Positions 10,529-20,886 of a stretch of DNA of 64,000 nucleotides are shown here, in pieces. Location: contig JANVAS020000222.1 in the NCBI GenBank assembly GCA_027563935.2, positions 4,154,001-4,218,000 of the forward strand, read 5' to 3'. The notes under the pieces were generated by a model that had not been told where the DNA came from, searched no databases, and saw only the letters and a program-made list of their open reading frames with translations. Both the position numbers and the translations under genes were made by a program. The stretch's first letter is position 1. Each line of letters opens with the position of its first letter. The DNA comes from Costus lasius. Lineage: Eukaryota > Streptophyta > Magnoliopsida > Zingiberales > Costaceae.

Positions 10529-12217
10529 TGTTGGGGTATGCCCTTAAGGCTAATGTTTGAGGCCTTGGGATCTTTCAGTATCATGTATAAACTCTTATGT
10601 TTATAAAGGCAATGGTTGTTATTCAGTTTGTTACATTGTCTGCTGCAATAAGTGTACTTCTGAATAATGTCTCAAAGCTGTTCAGCTAGGCTGACATGCT
10701 CTATGTCCTTGGTCGAGATATCTTGGTAAACATGAGACAGCCTTGATATGATTGAGACTAATATGTATTCTAATCTTATAGGATGCTTCGAGCATAGAAT
10801 AAGATGTAGACTCATGGGTACATTGGATGTACTGGACAGACCCTACTAGGATATTCAATTGCTTGTCACAATGTGAATAATCCTTGTTTGCAACAAGTGG
10901 CACATGTCCTCTGACTTGAGATCACTTGTGTTTCTAAATGATGATTGTCATTGTTTTGAGGTAGTTTAATATCATTTGAAACATAATGGTTATAGACTAT
11001 CTTGGATAATGATCATGAGTCAGGTTAGGACACTAGTGATAGATATAGGATTGCCGTCTCCTTGTTTAAGGAGTATGATGTTCTATAGGGGCCCCCCTCA
11101 ATGAGATGATTGAGAAAGTGTATGGCCATACCCAGGTGACTATGTTCATCTGATCTAATCATGCTCATCATATTGGAGTTACAGGCTTGACATGCTTGTC
11201 CAACAAGAACATCCAGGGGCAAAGGAAACATGTATGCCTAGTGAAGTGGATTCACACTTGTGCTATGGTTTGGGAGTAGTCTTGGAAGACTCTTTCCTTT
11301 ATATCGGGAGACAGTGATGTGTTGCTAGATACCCCTCACTGATCATGATAACGTAAGTTATCGTTACCGACATTTAAAGGAAACCCTCAGGGTCGCACAA
11401 TTTGATGATATGGCTTACTTAAGTCAGATCGTGTGGACTGAATTGTTTGGGTTCAGTTTAAAGGAGTTTAAACTCTGATTGTAAGTGAGATCTGGTCTGA
11501 TCATGTTTGATTGATTAGGGCTTGAGATCGGTAAGCTTCGATCGAGAGAGTTGATGCTAGATCGGTGAGATCATGAGCATCAAGAGATGTACGGTTAGAT
11601 CTGGAACCTTATGGTTTACTATGGTCTAGACCAAATGGCTTGGGCTGATTTGATTTGGCTTTTGGACCAAAGTCTATTGGATCGATTGAGCTTGAACCGG
11701 TTCACATGTGTGAACGCTTGGTTCAATGCTTAAGCGTTTTGGTCGGTTTTGAGAGCATTACTTCATGTCATTCCATTTTTGGAAAGTCATCAAGGCGACT
11801 TTGCAAAAACGCCAAAACGCCTCAATGCTTCGCTCTTGGTGTGTGACCGCTTGCACTCTCGGGTGGAGAAGAGTTGGTTGACGACAAGAAGAAGGATTGG
11901 GCCGAGCAAAGATATCTCGATCATCTCCTTCAAACGACAAGACCCCTTGAAGCTTTTGCTAGCACAAAGGTGTGAAGGGAGTAGCCATTGTCTTCTTGTG
12001 TGCGCGCCATTTGGAGGAGATCAACTTTGTTCTCTTCTTCCAAGCCGCCTCCTTCATCATGGCTATGGTAAAGGATCTTAACTTGATCTTTGAAATAATT
12101 TCAAAGTTGATCATATATATGTTCATGCAATCGATCTAGTTGAAACCCTAGAAATATTTCATGCGCCCCCTATTTAGGGTTTCACCCCCTTGCGCTCCCC
12201 CTTGAAGGGGACTTTCA
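10529..12217 (+). repeat. 3' LTR of element B
   Basis: It runs from TGTTGGGGTATGCCC to ACTTTCA and is colinear with the 5' LTR at 1092-2781. Differences seen by eye include CAAAGCTA/CAAAGCTG near the start and AAGGGTAC/AAGGGGAC at the end. The palindrome GTATGGCCATAC is at 11120-11131. Confidence 0.93.
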
Positions 12218-13850
12218 GATTGAGGCCTTGGGTTATTATCAGTATCATGTATAAACTATGTTTATAAAGGCAATGGTTGTTATTCAGGTTGTTGCATTAT
12301 CTGCTGCTACATGTATACTTCTGAATAATGTCTCAATGGTGTTCAGCTTGGCTGACATGCAGTATAGTCCTTAGTCGAGATATCTTGGTGAACATGAGAC
12401 AGCCTTGATATGATTGAGACTAATATGTGTTCTAATCTTATAGGATTCTTCGAGCATGGAATAAGATGTTGACTCATAGGTGCATTGGATGTACTGGACA
12501 GACCCTACTAAGGATGTTCGATTGTTTGTCGCAATGTGAATAATCCTTATATGCAAACAAGTGGCATATTTCCTCTGACTTGAGATCACTTGTGTTTCTA
12601 AATGATGATTGGCATTGTCTTGAGGTAGTTCAATATCATTTGAAATATAATGGTTATAGATTATCTTGGATAATGGGCATGAGTCATGTTAGGGCATTAG
12701 TGATAGATATAGGATTGCCTCTCCTAGTTGGAGTGTGATGTTCTAAAGGGGCCCCCTGTATGAGATGGTTGAGAAAGTGTATGGCCATACCCAGATGACT
12801 ATGTTCATCTGATCTAACCACTCTCATCATGTTGGAGTTACAGGCTTGACACGCTTGTCCAACGAGAACATCCAGTGGCAAAGGAAACACATATGTCAAG
12901 TGACTTGGGTTCACACTTGTGCTATGGTTTGGGAGTAGTCTTGGAAGACTCTTTCCTTTATATCGGGAGACAGTGATGTGTTGCTAGATACCCCTCTCTG
13001 TTCGTGATAACGTAAGTTATCGTTACCGACATTAAAGGAAACCCTTAGGGTCGCACAATTTGATGATATGGCTTACTTATGTCAGATCGTGTGGACTGAA
13101 TTGTTTTGGTTCAGTTTAAAGGAATTTAAACTCTGATTGGAAGTGAGATCTGGTCTGATCATGTTTGATTGATTAGGGCTTGAGATCGGTAAGCTTCGAT
13201 CGAGAGAATTGATGCTAGATCGATGAGATCAAGAGCATCAAGAGATGTGTGGTTAGATCTTGAGCCTTTCGGTTTAATAAGGTCTAGACCAAGGCTTGGT
13301 TTGATTTGGTCTTTGAACCAAATTCAATTGAACCGGTTCATCATATGAGCGCATGGTTCAAAGGGAGAAGGAGTTGCGAACGGTTCACTTGGAGTGAACG
13401 CTTGAACGCATGAGCGCTTACTATATTTGGAAATCGGTTTTCCAAATTGAAGACGCCTCCACGTTCGAAGACTCTCGCCTCTCTCTTGCTCTTCCTCTCG
13501 TGTGACTCGCCTCCACGAGTGTTGAAGGAGGGATTCGGCCAGCCAAGGAAAGAAATCATCTCATCTCCTTCACGCATCAAGGACACCTTGAAGAGCTTTG
13601 CTAGCACAAGGTTCACGCCAAGGGAGGAAGCCATCGCCATCTTGTGTGCATCCACTTTGGAGGAGAGCCGCATCGCCCTCTTGCTTCCAAGTCGCCTTCC
13701 GACCAATGGCAATGGTAAGATCACAACTTGATCTTTGCAGACATTAAGTTGATCATATGTTCATGCCACATGCGATCTTCATGAAATCCTTATTTCCGCC
13801 CATGCAAAATTTTAGAAGTGCATGCGTTTAGGGTTTCACCCCCCTTTTCA
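12218..13850 (+). repeat. 3' LTR of element A, remaining part
   Basis: It begins with GATTG, the right-hand target copy, and continues AGGCCTTGGG where A's LTR left off at 1091. It ends TTTTCA at 13850. It is more diverged from B's LTR than B's two LTRs are from each other. It keeps the GTATGGCCATAC palindrome, the GATAAC-GTAA-GTTATC hairpin and the donor-like ATGGCAATG|GTAAG near 13715. Confidence 0.88.
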
Positions 13851-14032
13851 GATGAAACCCTAGTCCCATGTTTATCTCTCTGATCATCTTTAAGCATACT
13901 TTTCTGCATCTTTTACTTGCATCATATTCGATTTGCTTAGCTAGTGAGAATATAATTATTTGGTACTTAACAATAAGGTCTCTGTGGTTCGATATTTTTA
14001 TTACTTTGAAGTATCCGTGCACTTGCGGACAC
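13851..14032 (+). repeat. 3' end of a gypsy-type LTR (fragment)
   Basis: About 180 bp are clearly homologous to the end of the LTR at 26806-26991. Both start GATGAAACCCTAGTCCC, share TTGCATCATATTCGATTTGC and the AACAATAAGGTCTCTGTGG block, and finish CACTTGCGGACA. It is the target into which copia A inserted. Its left part would lie outside the window. After 14032 the sequence switches to a copia LTR end. Confidence 0.75.
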
Positions 14033-14494
14033 AACAGCCTGCCTGGGAGATTTTTGCACCAGACTCTTCTCTTGTCTCTTATTGTCGCCTCCCTTCTGCT
14101 GCTTGGCGTGAGGGTTTTCGAGGTGACGACAATAAAAGATTTTGCATCAAGGGTTGGGACAAGTGGTAGTGTTACCCACTCCTTGCCGCCAATGCTCCAT
14201 CTTCTCCTTGGCATTGGCGCAAGTTGAGAAGATCCAGAGGCGTAGATCTCCTCTCCCAAAGCTAGCACGTGCATGGAGCAGAGGAATCTCGAGACAGTCC
14301 GTGTGTGCATGATTGTAGAGGACAGACTCCTGTGCGTCTTCATCATCGACTGCTCCTGGAATTGCTCGATAAGGTATTACTCTTCACATCCTTCAGTTTT
14401 CTCTCGTAAGGGATCCTGGTGTTTCTGGAATTCTGTTTCGGACCTCCGCTTCAGCTATGTTTTAAGTTCGTATGAGTTCCGAGGATTCTCAACA
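14033..14494 (+). repeat. Truncated 3' end of a second-family copia LTR
   Basis: Similarity to the last part of the solo LTR at 7181-9174 is visible: AGCTAGCAC, GTCCGTGTGTG, GAGGACAGACTCC and ATAAGGTATT occur in the same order. It ends TTCTCAACA and is followed by an initiator-Met primer site, so it is the end of a 5' LTR. Most of the LTR is missing on the left. The exact left junction is uncertain. Confidence 0.72.
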
Positions 14495-14495
14495 G

Positions 14496-14507
14496 TGGTA
14501 TCAGAGG
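14496..14507 (+). other. Primer binding site following the second-family LTR end
   Basis: TGGTATCAGAGG starts one base after the LTR end. It matches the plant initiator tRNA-Met primer site at 11 of 12 bases and confirms the direction of the truncated element. Confidence 0.8.
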
Positions 14508-15873
14508 GATCTTACGAGCCCCGTTGGTGAACTTTTCTACATGCACCTACCCCATGTCATGAAAATTATTTTCAAAAATTTTGTGCCATGAATTTTCTGT
14601 TGAAAATTAATTTCTTTTAATTTTCACCTCTTAATCATCTTCTAGTTTCGTTTTCTTCACATCTGGGATAGACCCTATGTGGAAGAATTAAGTCCTCCTT
14701 GCGCTCGTGGGATAGACCCATGGCGCAAGACCCATAGGAGATTATGAAAAATAAAAGGGTTTTATGAAAAATAAAAGTGATTACTTGTTGTTTTTCATAG
14801 CATGTAGAATCGCATGAGTAGTTCTATTTGTGCATTTATGTTGTGATCAAAGTCAAGCGCTATTGCCATGCCTGTGATGTATCAATGTGAGGCCTGCGTT
14901 CCGACTTTCAGTTTTCTTTTTCAATTCTGTATTGTTATTTAAAATTGAAGATTTTGAAGACATCGTGGCATTTCTCTCTCTCTCCATTGCGCATCTCTCA
15001 AGGTGGCGCAACCCATGACCTAGCCAAACCCTAGGGTGGCTTCTAGGGTTAAACCTAGGGGCGCATCTAAAGGGGGTGGCGGCTAGGGTTACGGTTGGCA
15101 CACCTCACCTCCCAAGGTGGCGCATCCCCTTATTTGACCTAACCTTGAGTGGCATCTAGGGTTACCTAGTTGGTTCACTTAAGGGATGATGGATGGATAA
15201 GGTGATGGTACAACCTAGTCAAGTAAGGGGGCTGACCTTCATCCTCTACCGAACCCTCATGGCTTCTAGGTCTCCTAGTGGTGCATACATGGGTTCAAGG
15301 GCTTTTGATGAAGGAAAAGCAACCTAAGGGGGCTGGTCTTATTCCTTAACCGAACCATAGTGCATCCTAGGTTTTCCTAGGTGGCACTTAGAGGTTCAAG
15401 GGTTGAGGAAGAGGATTGGTGCTCCAAGCTTGCAAACGGGCTAATCATCTATCATTAACCAAGAACTTGAAGGTCCGTTGGATGCTTCTTAAGTTAATGG
15501 GCTCATGAAGGGAGATTGAGCACCAAGGACGCTTGATGGCACATCCAAGCAAAGGGGGCGCACCTCTAGGTGGCGCACCATGCAAGGGATGTGGTGTATC
15601 AAGCAAAGAGGTGAGATACCAAGAGAGGATGGCACATGGATGTTTGGCCGAATCCTAGGAGGAGCCTAGGATTTGCGAGCTAGCTTCCTAGTGGAGATCT
15701 GATTTGGCTGAACCCTAGGAGGAGCCTAGGGTTTGCGATCTAGCTCATGGAGAAGACTCGGGCTGGCCGAACCTAAAGGGGATCTAGGGTTTTCCTGGAT
15801 GGTGCCTTTAGGGTTCGCGAGCTGACCCATGGAGCTGAAGACCTAGGTGGCGCACCTCGGGGCCTTGGATCAG
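14508..15873 (+). other. Leader remnant of the second-family copia element
   Basis: There is no supported coding region here. The first half is AT-rich with GGGATAGACCC repeated twice (about 14665 and 14709). The second half is rich in GGTGGCGCA and CCTAGG words, and 15640-15850 is a loose direct repeat. Gag is not reached: at about 15874 the sequence changes to gypsy-like debris, so the element is truncated on both sides. Confidence 0.5.
15640..15850 (+). repeat. Degenerate direct repeat in the leader, about 70-bp unit
   Basis: Two good units and one partial unit share GGCCGAA or GGCTGAA, CCTAGGAGGAGCCTAGG, TTTGCGA and CTAGCT in the same order. The copies differ by small indels. It resembles the short tandem repeats often found in long retroelement leaders. 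Confidence 0.5.
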
Positions 15874-16018
15874 AGCCCAGTTAGCATGACAAATCAAAGC
15901 TAAATCATGACAAAACAAAGTAAGGAAATTGAAGATCTTAAGGGAATAATTGGTCAACTTGCTTCTCATGTAGAATAACTGCTAATTCTGAAATTTTAGA
16001 AGCCCAGTTAGCACAACA
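15874..16018 (+). pseudogene. Decayed Gag-like coiled-coil fragment
   Basis: Between two copies of AGCCCAGTTAGCA (15874-15886 and 16001-16013) one frame reads KEIEDLKGIIGQLASHVE before a stop. IGQLA is a frequent word in plant gypsy Gag proteins. Stops and frameshifts are frequent and no start is visible. The assignment to Gag rests on this short motif only. Confidence 0.35.
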
Positions 16019-16530
16019 AGACTGTTTGTTTGAGTTTGATTTGAAAACTGAGAAAATTGATTTAGAAAATTCCCTCTGATTATGATTGTTTTGAGATTGA
16101 GCCTTATGTGTTTATTAATGAATCTCACTCTGATTTTGATGATTATAAATGTGATTTATCTAATAATTTATTTATTGAAAAGTTTGAAAAAATTGATTCT
16201 GAAAAATCTGCTCTTGATTCTAGTGATAGTGATGAAATTGATTCTTTTGATGAAAACTTATTTATGGTTAAATCTGATGAGATTGATAAAGGTTTAAAAT
16301 TTACAGACATTGATGAACCCCACTTTGATTTTGGTGATATGGTTGAAATTAATGATAAGTCTTGTGTGGTTAACTCTGATTCTATTAATTTTGTTGTGAA
16401 CATTGACAACTCTCATTATGATTTTTTATATGATTTTGATTTTGACTCTTCTGATGATGAATTATTTGTGGAAAGGTATGAGGGGACTGATTTTGAAAAA
16501 TCTCACTCTGATCTTGATGATGATTTTTGA
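16019..16530 (+). pseudogene. Asp/Ser-rich acidic reading frame, frameshifted at its start
   Basis: From 16108 the frame is open for 140 codons to the TGA at 16528-16530. Similar coding continues upstream in another frame back to about 16019, so one frameshift near 16075 is likely. The product is very acidic, dominated by Asp, Glu, Ser, Phe and Asn. It carries a loosely repeated pattern (KIDLENS, KIDSEKSALD, GTDFEKSHSD). No known domain, signal peptide or membrane segment is visible. It sits directly before repeat block R1 and may be an accessory frame of a gypsy element or the end of its gag. I do not recognise it. Confidence 0.4.
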
Positions 16531-16840
16531 TGGAGGCAGGGATCACAGGCTTCGAAGATACAAGTGGAGCTTACGAGTACCCTAATCAAAGGCTCGGAAG
16601 TTCTCAAATAAGCTAGCAAGCTCAATCCTAATGCTAGCACAATAATGGGGAAAGAACTACCATCAAATACTTCAAGTGAAGCTCAAGACACTTTCCAAAT
16701 AACAAGTTGCTGCATACTCCAGTCGTGACATGCATCCATGCCAAAGGAAACAAAGCAAGCAATAACGTTCAAATCAGCCAATTTAGGATCTCCTTGCAGC
16801 CAAATCAACGCTAGACTTCAACGCTCCAAAGAATGGAAAC
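16528..16840 (+). repeat. Repeat block R1, first copy
   Basis: This 313-bp block starts TGATGGAGGCAGGGATCAC and ends AAAGAATGGAAAC. A near-identical copy is at 18043-18342. The first copy has about 13 extra bases (AGACTTCAACGCT) near its end. It is immediately followed by block R2. Confidence 0.85.
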
Positions 16841-17053
16841 TTGCACTATGCTCTTATTGAAATTGAGTATATTGATTTCATCATTCCTTGTTCTTTTCTA
16901 AGTCCTATGATTTTCTATGACAAACTTACTAATGAGTATGGCCAAGAAAGGGAATTTTCTACAGGTGTCCCTGACTTGCAGCTTAGACTATGGATATTGA
17001 CTGTTGAACTCCCCCACCTACGCAAGGACAATTCTTCGGGGAAGAATTTTTTT
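16841..17053 (+). repeat. Repeat block R2, first copy
   Basis: This 213-bp block starts TTGCACTATGCTC and ends GGGGAAGAATTTTTTT. The second copy, 17816-18028, has the same length and only a few substitutions. The block is open in one frame (start of the 419-codon frame). Confidence 0.88.
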
Positions 17054-18100
17054 ACCCTTCTACTAGAAGTTTGGTGTTATGTCTTACCCTTAGAAGGTAC
17101 ATACCATGTCCACCTAGGAGCACTTTGGTTATATGATGTCAATGGGTATTATCAAAGGCAAGATGATTCATATGTCTTAAGATGCCAAAACCCAAAGATT
17201 AAGATCAAGAGGTCCAAGCCTAAAACCTCTAAGGTACCTACTCCCTCAAACTCTCAAGAGAATATACCAACCTTAGAGTCTACCATGGGAACAAAAACAA
17301 GCTCAGGTAACACATGTGAAACTCAACAGGCAAACCATGAGGTAGAACCCATACCTCAACCTTCAATTTTAGGGCCCATACCCACAGGTCCTCAAGATGA
17401 GTCTAGCATTCCAGCTAAGGAACTCATAGTTGACTTGTCTGAGAGTCAAACTACCCCTAAGTTGCCCATAGAGACTGTTGTAGACTTGTCTCAAGTTAAA
17501 AGTGAAGTAGAACCTTTTCAATTACCTTCAATTTTAGGGCCCATACCCACAGGTTCCCAAACCCAAATTTGCACTACTATTAGAGAACCTAAAACTGAAC
17601 CCAAACCCATAGGTCCTCTTGAACCATATTTTGAACCTAAGTTAGAGCCTATTGAGCTTGACTTGAACCCTAAATGTCAACCCTTAGGAACACCCATAAG
17701 CTTAGAAAATTTCTCTCAGGACCCTATGATCCTTGAATCTTGTCTTTTAGGTCCTTCAATCCACACCCTTAAGCCACCATTAGTATCAACAAAACATAAT
17801 GAACTCAAACATGCTTTGCACTATGCTCTTATTGAAATTGAGTATATTGATTTCATCATTCCTTGTTCTTTTCTAAGTCCTATGATTTTCTATGACAAAC
17901 TTACTAATGAGTATGGCCGAGAAAGGGAATTTTCTATAGGTGTCCCTGACTTGCAGCTTAGACTATGGATATTGACTGTTGAACTCCCCCACCTACGCAA
18001 GGACAATTCTTCGGGGAAGAATTTTTTTCACCCAGGGAGAACTGATGGAGGCAGGGATCACAGGCTTCGAAGATACAAGTGGAGCTTACGAGTACCCTAA
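16841..18100 (+). CDS. Unrecognised 419-codon retroelement frame with duplicated ends
   Basis: The frame is open from 16841 to the TAA at 18098-18100. There is no ATG at the start, so the true beginning is unknown. About 70 residues (EIEYIDFIIPCSFLSPMIF to the NSSGKNFF end) occur twice, near residues 2-71 and 327-396, because block R2 is duplicated. The middle is rich in Pro, Ser, Glu and Thr and contains SILGPIPTG twice. The tail reads into repeat R1. No catalytic motif, signal peptide or membrane segment is visible. The neighbours are gypsy debris, so it is most likely an accessory or leftover gypsy frame. A host gene seems unlikely given the duplicated repeats. Confidence 0.4.
   Translation: MHYALIEIEYIDFIIPCSFLSPMIFYDKLTNEYGQEREFSTGVPDLQLRLWILTVELPHLRKDNSSGKNFFTLLLEVWCYVLPLEGTYHVHLGALWLYDVNGYYQRQDDSYVLRCQNPKIKIKRSKPKTSKVPTPSNSQENIPTLESTMGTKTSSGNTCETQQANHEVEPIPQPSILGPIPTGPQDESSIPAKELIVDLSESQTTPKLPIETVVDLSQVKSEVEPFQLPSILGPIPTGSQTQICTTIREPKTEPKPIGPLEPYFEPKLEPIELDLNPKCQPLGTPISLENFSQDPMILESCLLGPSIHTLKPPLVSTKHNELKHALHYALIEIEYIDFIIPCSFLSPMIFYDKLTNEYGREREFSIGVPDLQLRLWILTVELPHLRKDNSSGKNFFHPGRTDGGRDHRLRRYKWSLRVP
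17816..18028 (+). repeat. Repeat block R2, second copy
   Basis: It is colinear with 16841-17053. Differences include GGCCAAGA/GGCCGAGA and TCTACAGG/TCTATAGG. It is followed by TCACCCAGGGAGAAC and then R1 second copy. Confidence 0.88.
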
Positions 18101-18342
18101 TCAAAGGCTCGGAAGCTCTCAAATAAGCTAGCAAGCTCAATCCTAATGCTAGCACAATAATGGGGAAAGAACTACCATCAAATACTTCAAGTGAAGCTCA
18201 AGACACTTTCCAAATAACAAGTTGCTGCATACTCCAGTCGTGACATGCATCCATGCCAAAGGAAACAAAGCAAGCAATAACGTTCAAATCAGCCAATTTA
18301 GGATCTCCTTGCAGCCAAATCAACGCTCCAAAGAATGGAAAC
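18043..18342 (+). repeat. Repeat block R1, second copy
   Basis: This is a 300-bp copy of 16528-16840 in direct orientation. It lacks the 13-bp internal extra, so it may be closer to the ancestral form. Confidence 0.85.
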
Positions 18343-20032
18343 ACCAACGTCTCCAGCCACCTTCGCTCAGCCCACAAGGAAACTCCTCCAACGTCTCTTT
18401 GCTGACGAAGAAGGAAATTGCAACGTTCACCCAGCAACGTTCGTTTCCAAGCTTCACCCTATTTGTATCATGTTTACAGCCTTGTTACGAACAGACAAGT
18501 TGTTGAAATTGAATCTAATGAAGTAGTTTTCTAGTAATCTTCCTCTTTATTGGATGCTCTCCTCCCTCATCTCCTTCTAGGGCCGAGCCCTCCTCTCCTC
18601 CTCCCTTCCTCTATTTTCTACCCTCTTCTTCCTCCAGAAATCAATCCAGTCACAGTTCCAGTTTCCAGATTTTCAGAATTTTCCGAGTTCGCTGCCGACG
18701 ATCCACCGGCCGGATCTCCACGAGACTTCGGCCACCACTCACCCTACCCAAGACGAAGCCATAGCCACCGGCATCCATCCATCCGACTCTCCGATCACCG
18801 GAATCGAACTTCCGTTCGAATCCTCTGTTCTCGCCAGCCTTCCGTCCCACTTCCGCCTTTCACCGTCGTCCGCCTCCGACCGGCCACCGTCCGCCCCGAA
18901 ACTCCGGCCACGTCGTCACCACGACCATACCAACCTCCAGTAGTAGCAGTTTTTGATTTGGTCAACCACTAGCCGGCCGGCAACAAATCCTTCTCCAGCG
19001 CGACCTCCCCTGCTTCTGCCCTGCCCGCGACCTAGCTCCGCCCTTCCGCATCATGCTCCTCCGACCAGCCACCGCCCGTCACCAAACTCCGGCCACCTCG
19101 TCGTCATCATCACAGTGACTCCCAGACGTAGCAGTTCCGGCGATCGTGCACCGCAGGACGAACGCCGACGATTCCTGCTCCGATCCCGCGTTCCCCTGTT
19201 CGGTTGAACATCCGCCTCTCCGCTTCCGCCTGTACTCCGACGCCGTCCTCGCCTCCTCCGCCACCTCTCGTCGGTGCTCCGACGTCTTCAACATCATTCC
19301 ATCTCGACTCTACGCCGCCGACAGACGATCCAAGTCCCAGCGCCGTTGATCAGCGCTTACCTCCATCCCCTTGTTTTCCAGACTCCCTTATCTCCTGTTT
19401 ATCTGTCTGCTTTAAAACTTAATTGATTCAGCTTCTTCTTGCAGGTATTCAACGTGCTTGGACGTGACAGAACACCTGATCTCTGATGCGATCATGAAGA
19501 ACAGGTTTCACTCTGTAGATTAGATAACTTGGCTCCATTAAAGAATCACCAGATCAACCCCGGAGGCATAGGAACTTTTGATAATCGATTAATTCCTGCA
19601 CTTGTTTTTCAAAACTAATCTGATTAGTATTATTTGTGCAGGAACTTTAAGAATCTGATGCACTACAAATCTTTAACTTTGGCATGATTAGGAAGCTCTC
19701 ATATTGTTCTTTCATTTGGACCAGATGATGCGAGCCCAAATTCAACAGATCAACTTAGGAATGATACAGTTCCTGCACTGATTTATTGTCTGATCTGATT
19801 AACTATTTAGTTGCAGATATCTTACTCGCATGAAAGATCCAGAGTCCCAAATTTTGATTGATTCATAAAAACTAATTTAGTTCTTCAATGTGGTTCATTA
19901 GTTTGAATATTGGATAATTGGAACCCATTATTTGACAGGGCTACTTCTCGTAACTTATTATTTCTATAGTCCTGGAATTCTAGTTGCCTTATGAAGTTTT
20001 GATGAACAAATAAATTGATTTCAAATTAGTAG
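18343..20032 (+). other. C-rich then AT-rich noncoding stretch, leader or UTR-like
   Basis: From about 18550 to 19400 the plus strand is strikingly C-rich, with words such as CCGGCCACC and CTCCGGCCAC. Short frames here are Pro/Arg/Ser-rich, overlap in several frames and are not convincing. After 19400 it turns AT-rich. Several TTTGCAG or TTGCAG acceptor-like sites occur (near 19443, 19640 and 19815). It may be a gypsy leader or an acquired host fragment. I see no supported gene. Confidence 0.45.
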
Positions 20033-20533
20033 AATTGTCACACGCTTCCGTCCTGCATCAATTTTGGAATTGATAAATTATTTGATGAAGTGCATGAGGA
20101 ACTTGAATATGATTTGAATTTTAAAAGCACTGATGGATCTCACCATGATGATGTTTTGCCCATATCTACTGTTGAATCTTCTGAGTTCATTGAAAATTTA
20201 TGCTTTATTGAGGAACCTAATTTGAGACATAAAAATTATTTTGATGATCCAACGCTTATATCTTTTGATCAAAGTCCTATGGCAATTGAAGATTTAAACT
20301 TGAAGAAAGGACTAATGATTCTACTCTCAGGTAAATTTAGGAAGATTATTGAATATCCTTTATGTGAAGTTGAAAATTTTGATTTTGATTTCCGCATATT
20401 TGAGAAAGCCATGTCAATTGTGATTTATTTAAAATTTTGGATATTTGAATTAGTAGCTAAACTTTTTGGACAGCGGAAAAGAAAGAAATTACATGCTATT
20501 TACTTTGGAACTGATTCACCTGCTTCACCATGA
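20033..20533 (+). pseudogene. Unrecognised gypsy-associated reading frame, about 147-165 codons
   Basis: The frame is open from about 20033 to the TGA at 20531-20533. No ATG marks a clear start (the longest start-like codon is a GTG at 20090). The first half is rich in Asp, Glu and Ser. Near the end a hydrophobic segment (MSIVIYLKFWIFELVAKLF) could cross a membrane and is followed by a basic QRKRKK. Downstream at about 20577-20596 is TTGGGAGGCAACCCGAGC, a run I recall as common after the last coding frame of plant gypsy elements. It could be an env-like or accessory remnant. This is inference only. Confidence 0.4.
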
Positions 20534-20576
20534 GATTTGATTTTTGGTCAAGCTATGGACCTAAAAATTAGTGCTT

Positions 20577-20596
20577 CTTGGGAGGCAACCCGAGCA
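20577..20596 (+). other. Gypsy 3' signature TTGGGAGGCAACCC
   Basis: CTTGGGAGGCAACCCGAG forms a short self-complementary run (GGG...CCC) about 45 bases after the end of the preceding frame. From memory, nearly the same string follows the coding region of many Tat/Athila-type plant gypsy elements. It supports a gypsy origin of 15874-25067. Confidence 0.5.
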
Positions 20597-20686
20597 CTTT
20601 TACTTAGCTTAGTTTCTTTTATTTTAGTTTATTTATAGAATTAATTTTTCTTTTCTTTATGCAGGTAAATCAAATTTGCACAAAAA

Positions 20687-20886
20687 TACGACACTGTCGT
20701 AATCTGCTTTACGGTGTCGTAATCTTGATCCGATTTCATCAGAGTTTTTAGCATATTACGGCAGTACCGTATTAGTTTTTAGGGTACTATATTAGTTTTT
20801 ACGGTACCGTATTTTGGGACATTTTATGACCCGAGAGTTTTGTGTAAATTACGGCACTGCCGTAAAGAATATTACGCCCGTAATTC
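20687..20886 (+). repeat. Cluster of TACGG-type palindromes, first array
   Basis: Short imperfect palindromes follow each other: TACGACACTGTCGTA (20687-20701), TTACGGTGTCGTAA, TTACGGCAGTACCGTA, TTACGGTACCGTA and TTACGGCACTGCCGTAA. They are separated by unrelated AT-rich bases. The same word family clusters at 25328-25716 and 28861-29208 inside gypsy LTRs. Confidence 0.75.

Larger units (their letters stand above)
1092..12217 (+). mobile_element. Copia element B, full length, with a nested solo LTR
   Basis: This is a complete Ty1/copia element: 5' LTR 1092-2781, initiator-Met primer site, leader, gag-pol from 4625 to 10508, purine tract and 3' LTR 10529-12217. Without the nested solo LTR and its extra target site it is about 9.1 kb, matching C, E and F. 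The two LTRs (1690 and 1689 bp) differ at roughly fifteen to twenty places by eye, about 1%, so B is older than C, E and F. It sits inside the LTR of A with imperfect target sites GTTTG/GATTG. Stops in the second half of pol make it non-autonomous. Confidence 0.93.
1..13850 (+). mobile_element. Copia element A, 3' part only, interrupted by element B
   Basis: Only the right-hand end of this Ty1/copia element is in the window: the end of pol (3-1040), a purine tract (1050-1059) and the 3' LTR in two pieces (1061-1091 and 12218-13850). Element B (1092-12217) separates the pieces. The base run before B is GTTTG and the run after it is GATTG, which I read as the 5-bp target duplication with one later change. 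The LTR ends in CA at 13850, directly against a gypsy LTR fragment, so A itself landed in an older gypsy LTR. The left half lies outside the window. Confidence 0.88.

Noticed and set aside
13868..14227. A 119-codon frame across the gypsy and second-family LTR ends
   Set aside because: It spans the junction of two unrelated LTR fragments and has no recognisable motif.
16528..18342. A small terminal-repeat element (TRIM) with R1 as its LTRs
   Set aside because: R1 does not end in CA, no matching target duplication flanks the pair, and no primer or purine tract lies inside.
18550..18972. A Pro/Ser/Arg-rich host coding exon
   Set aside because: Frames are open in several registers because of base composition. 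No domain, start context or consistent splice structure supports one.
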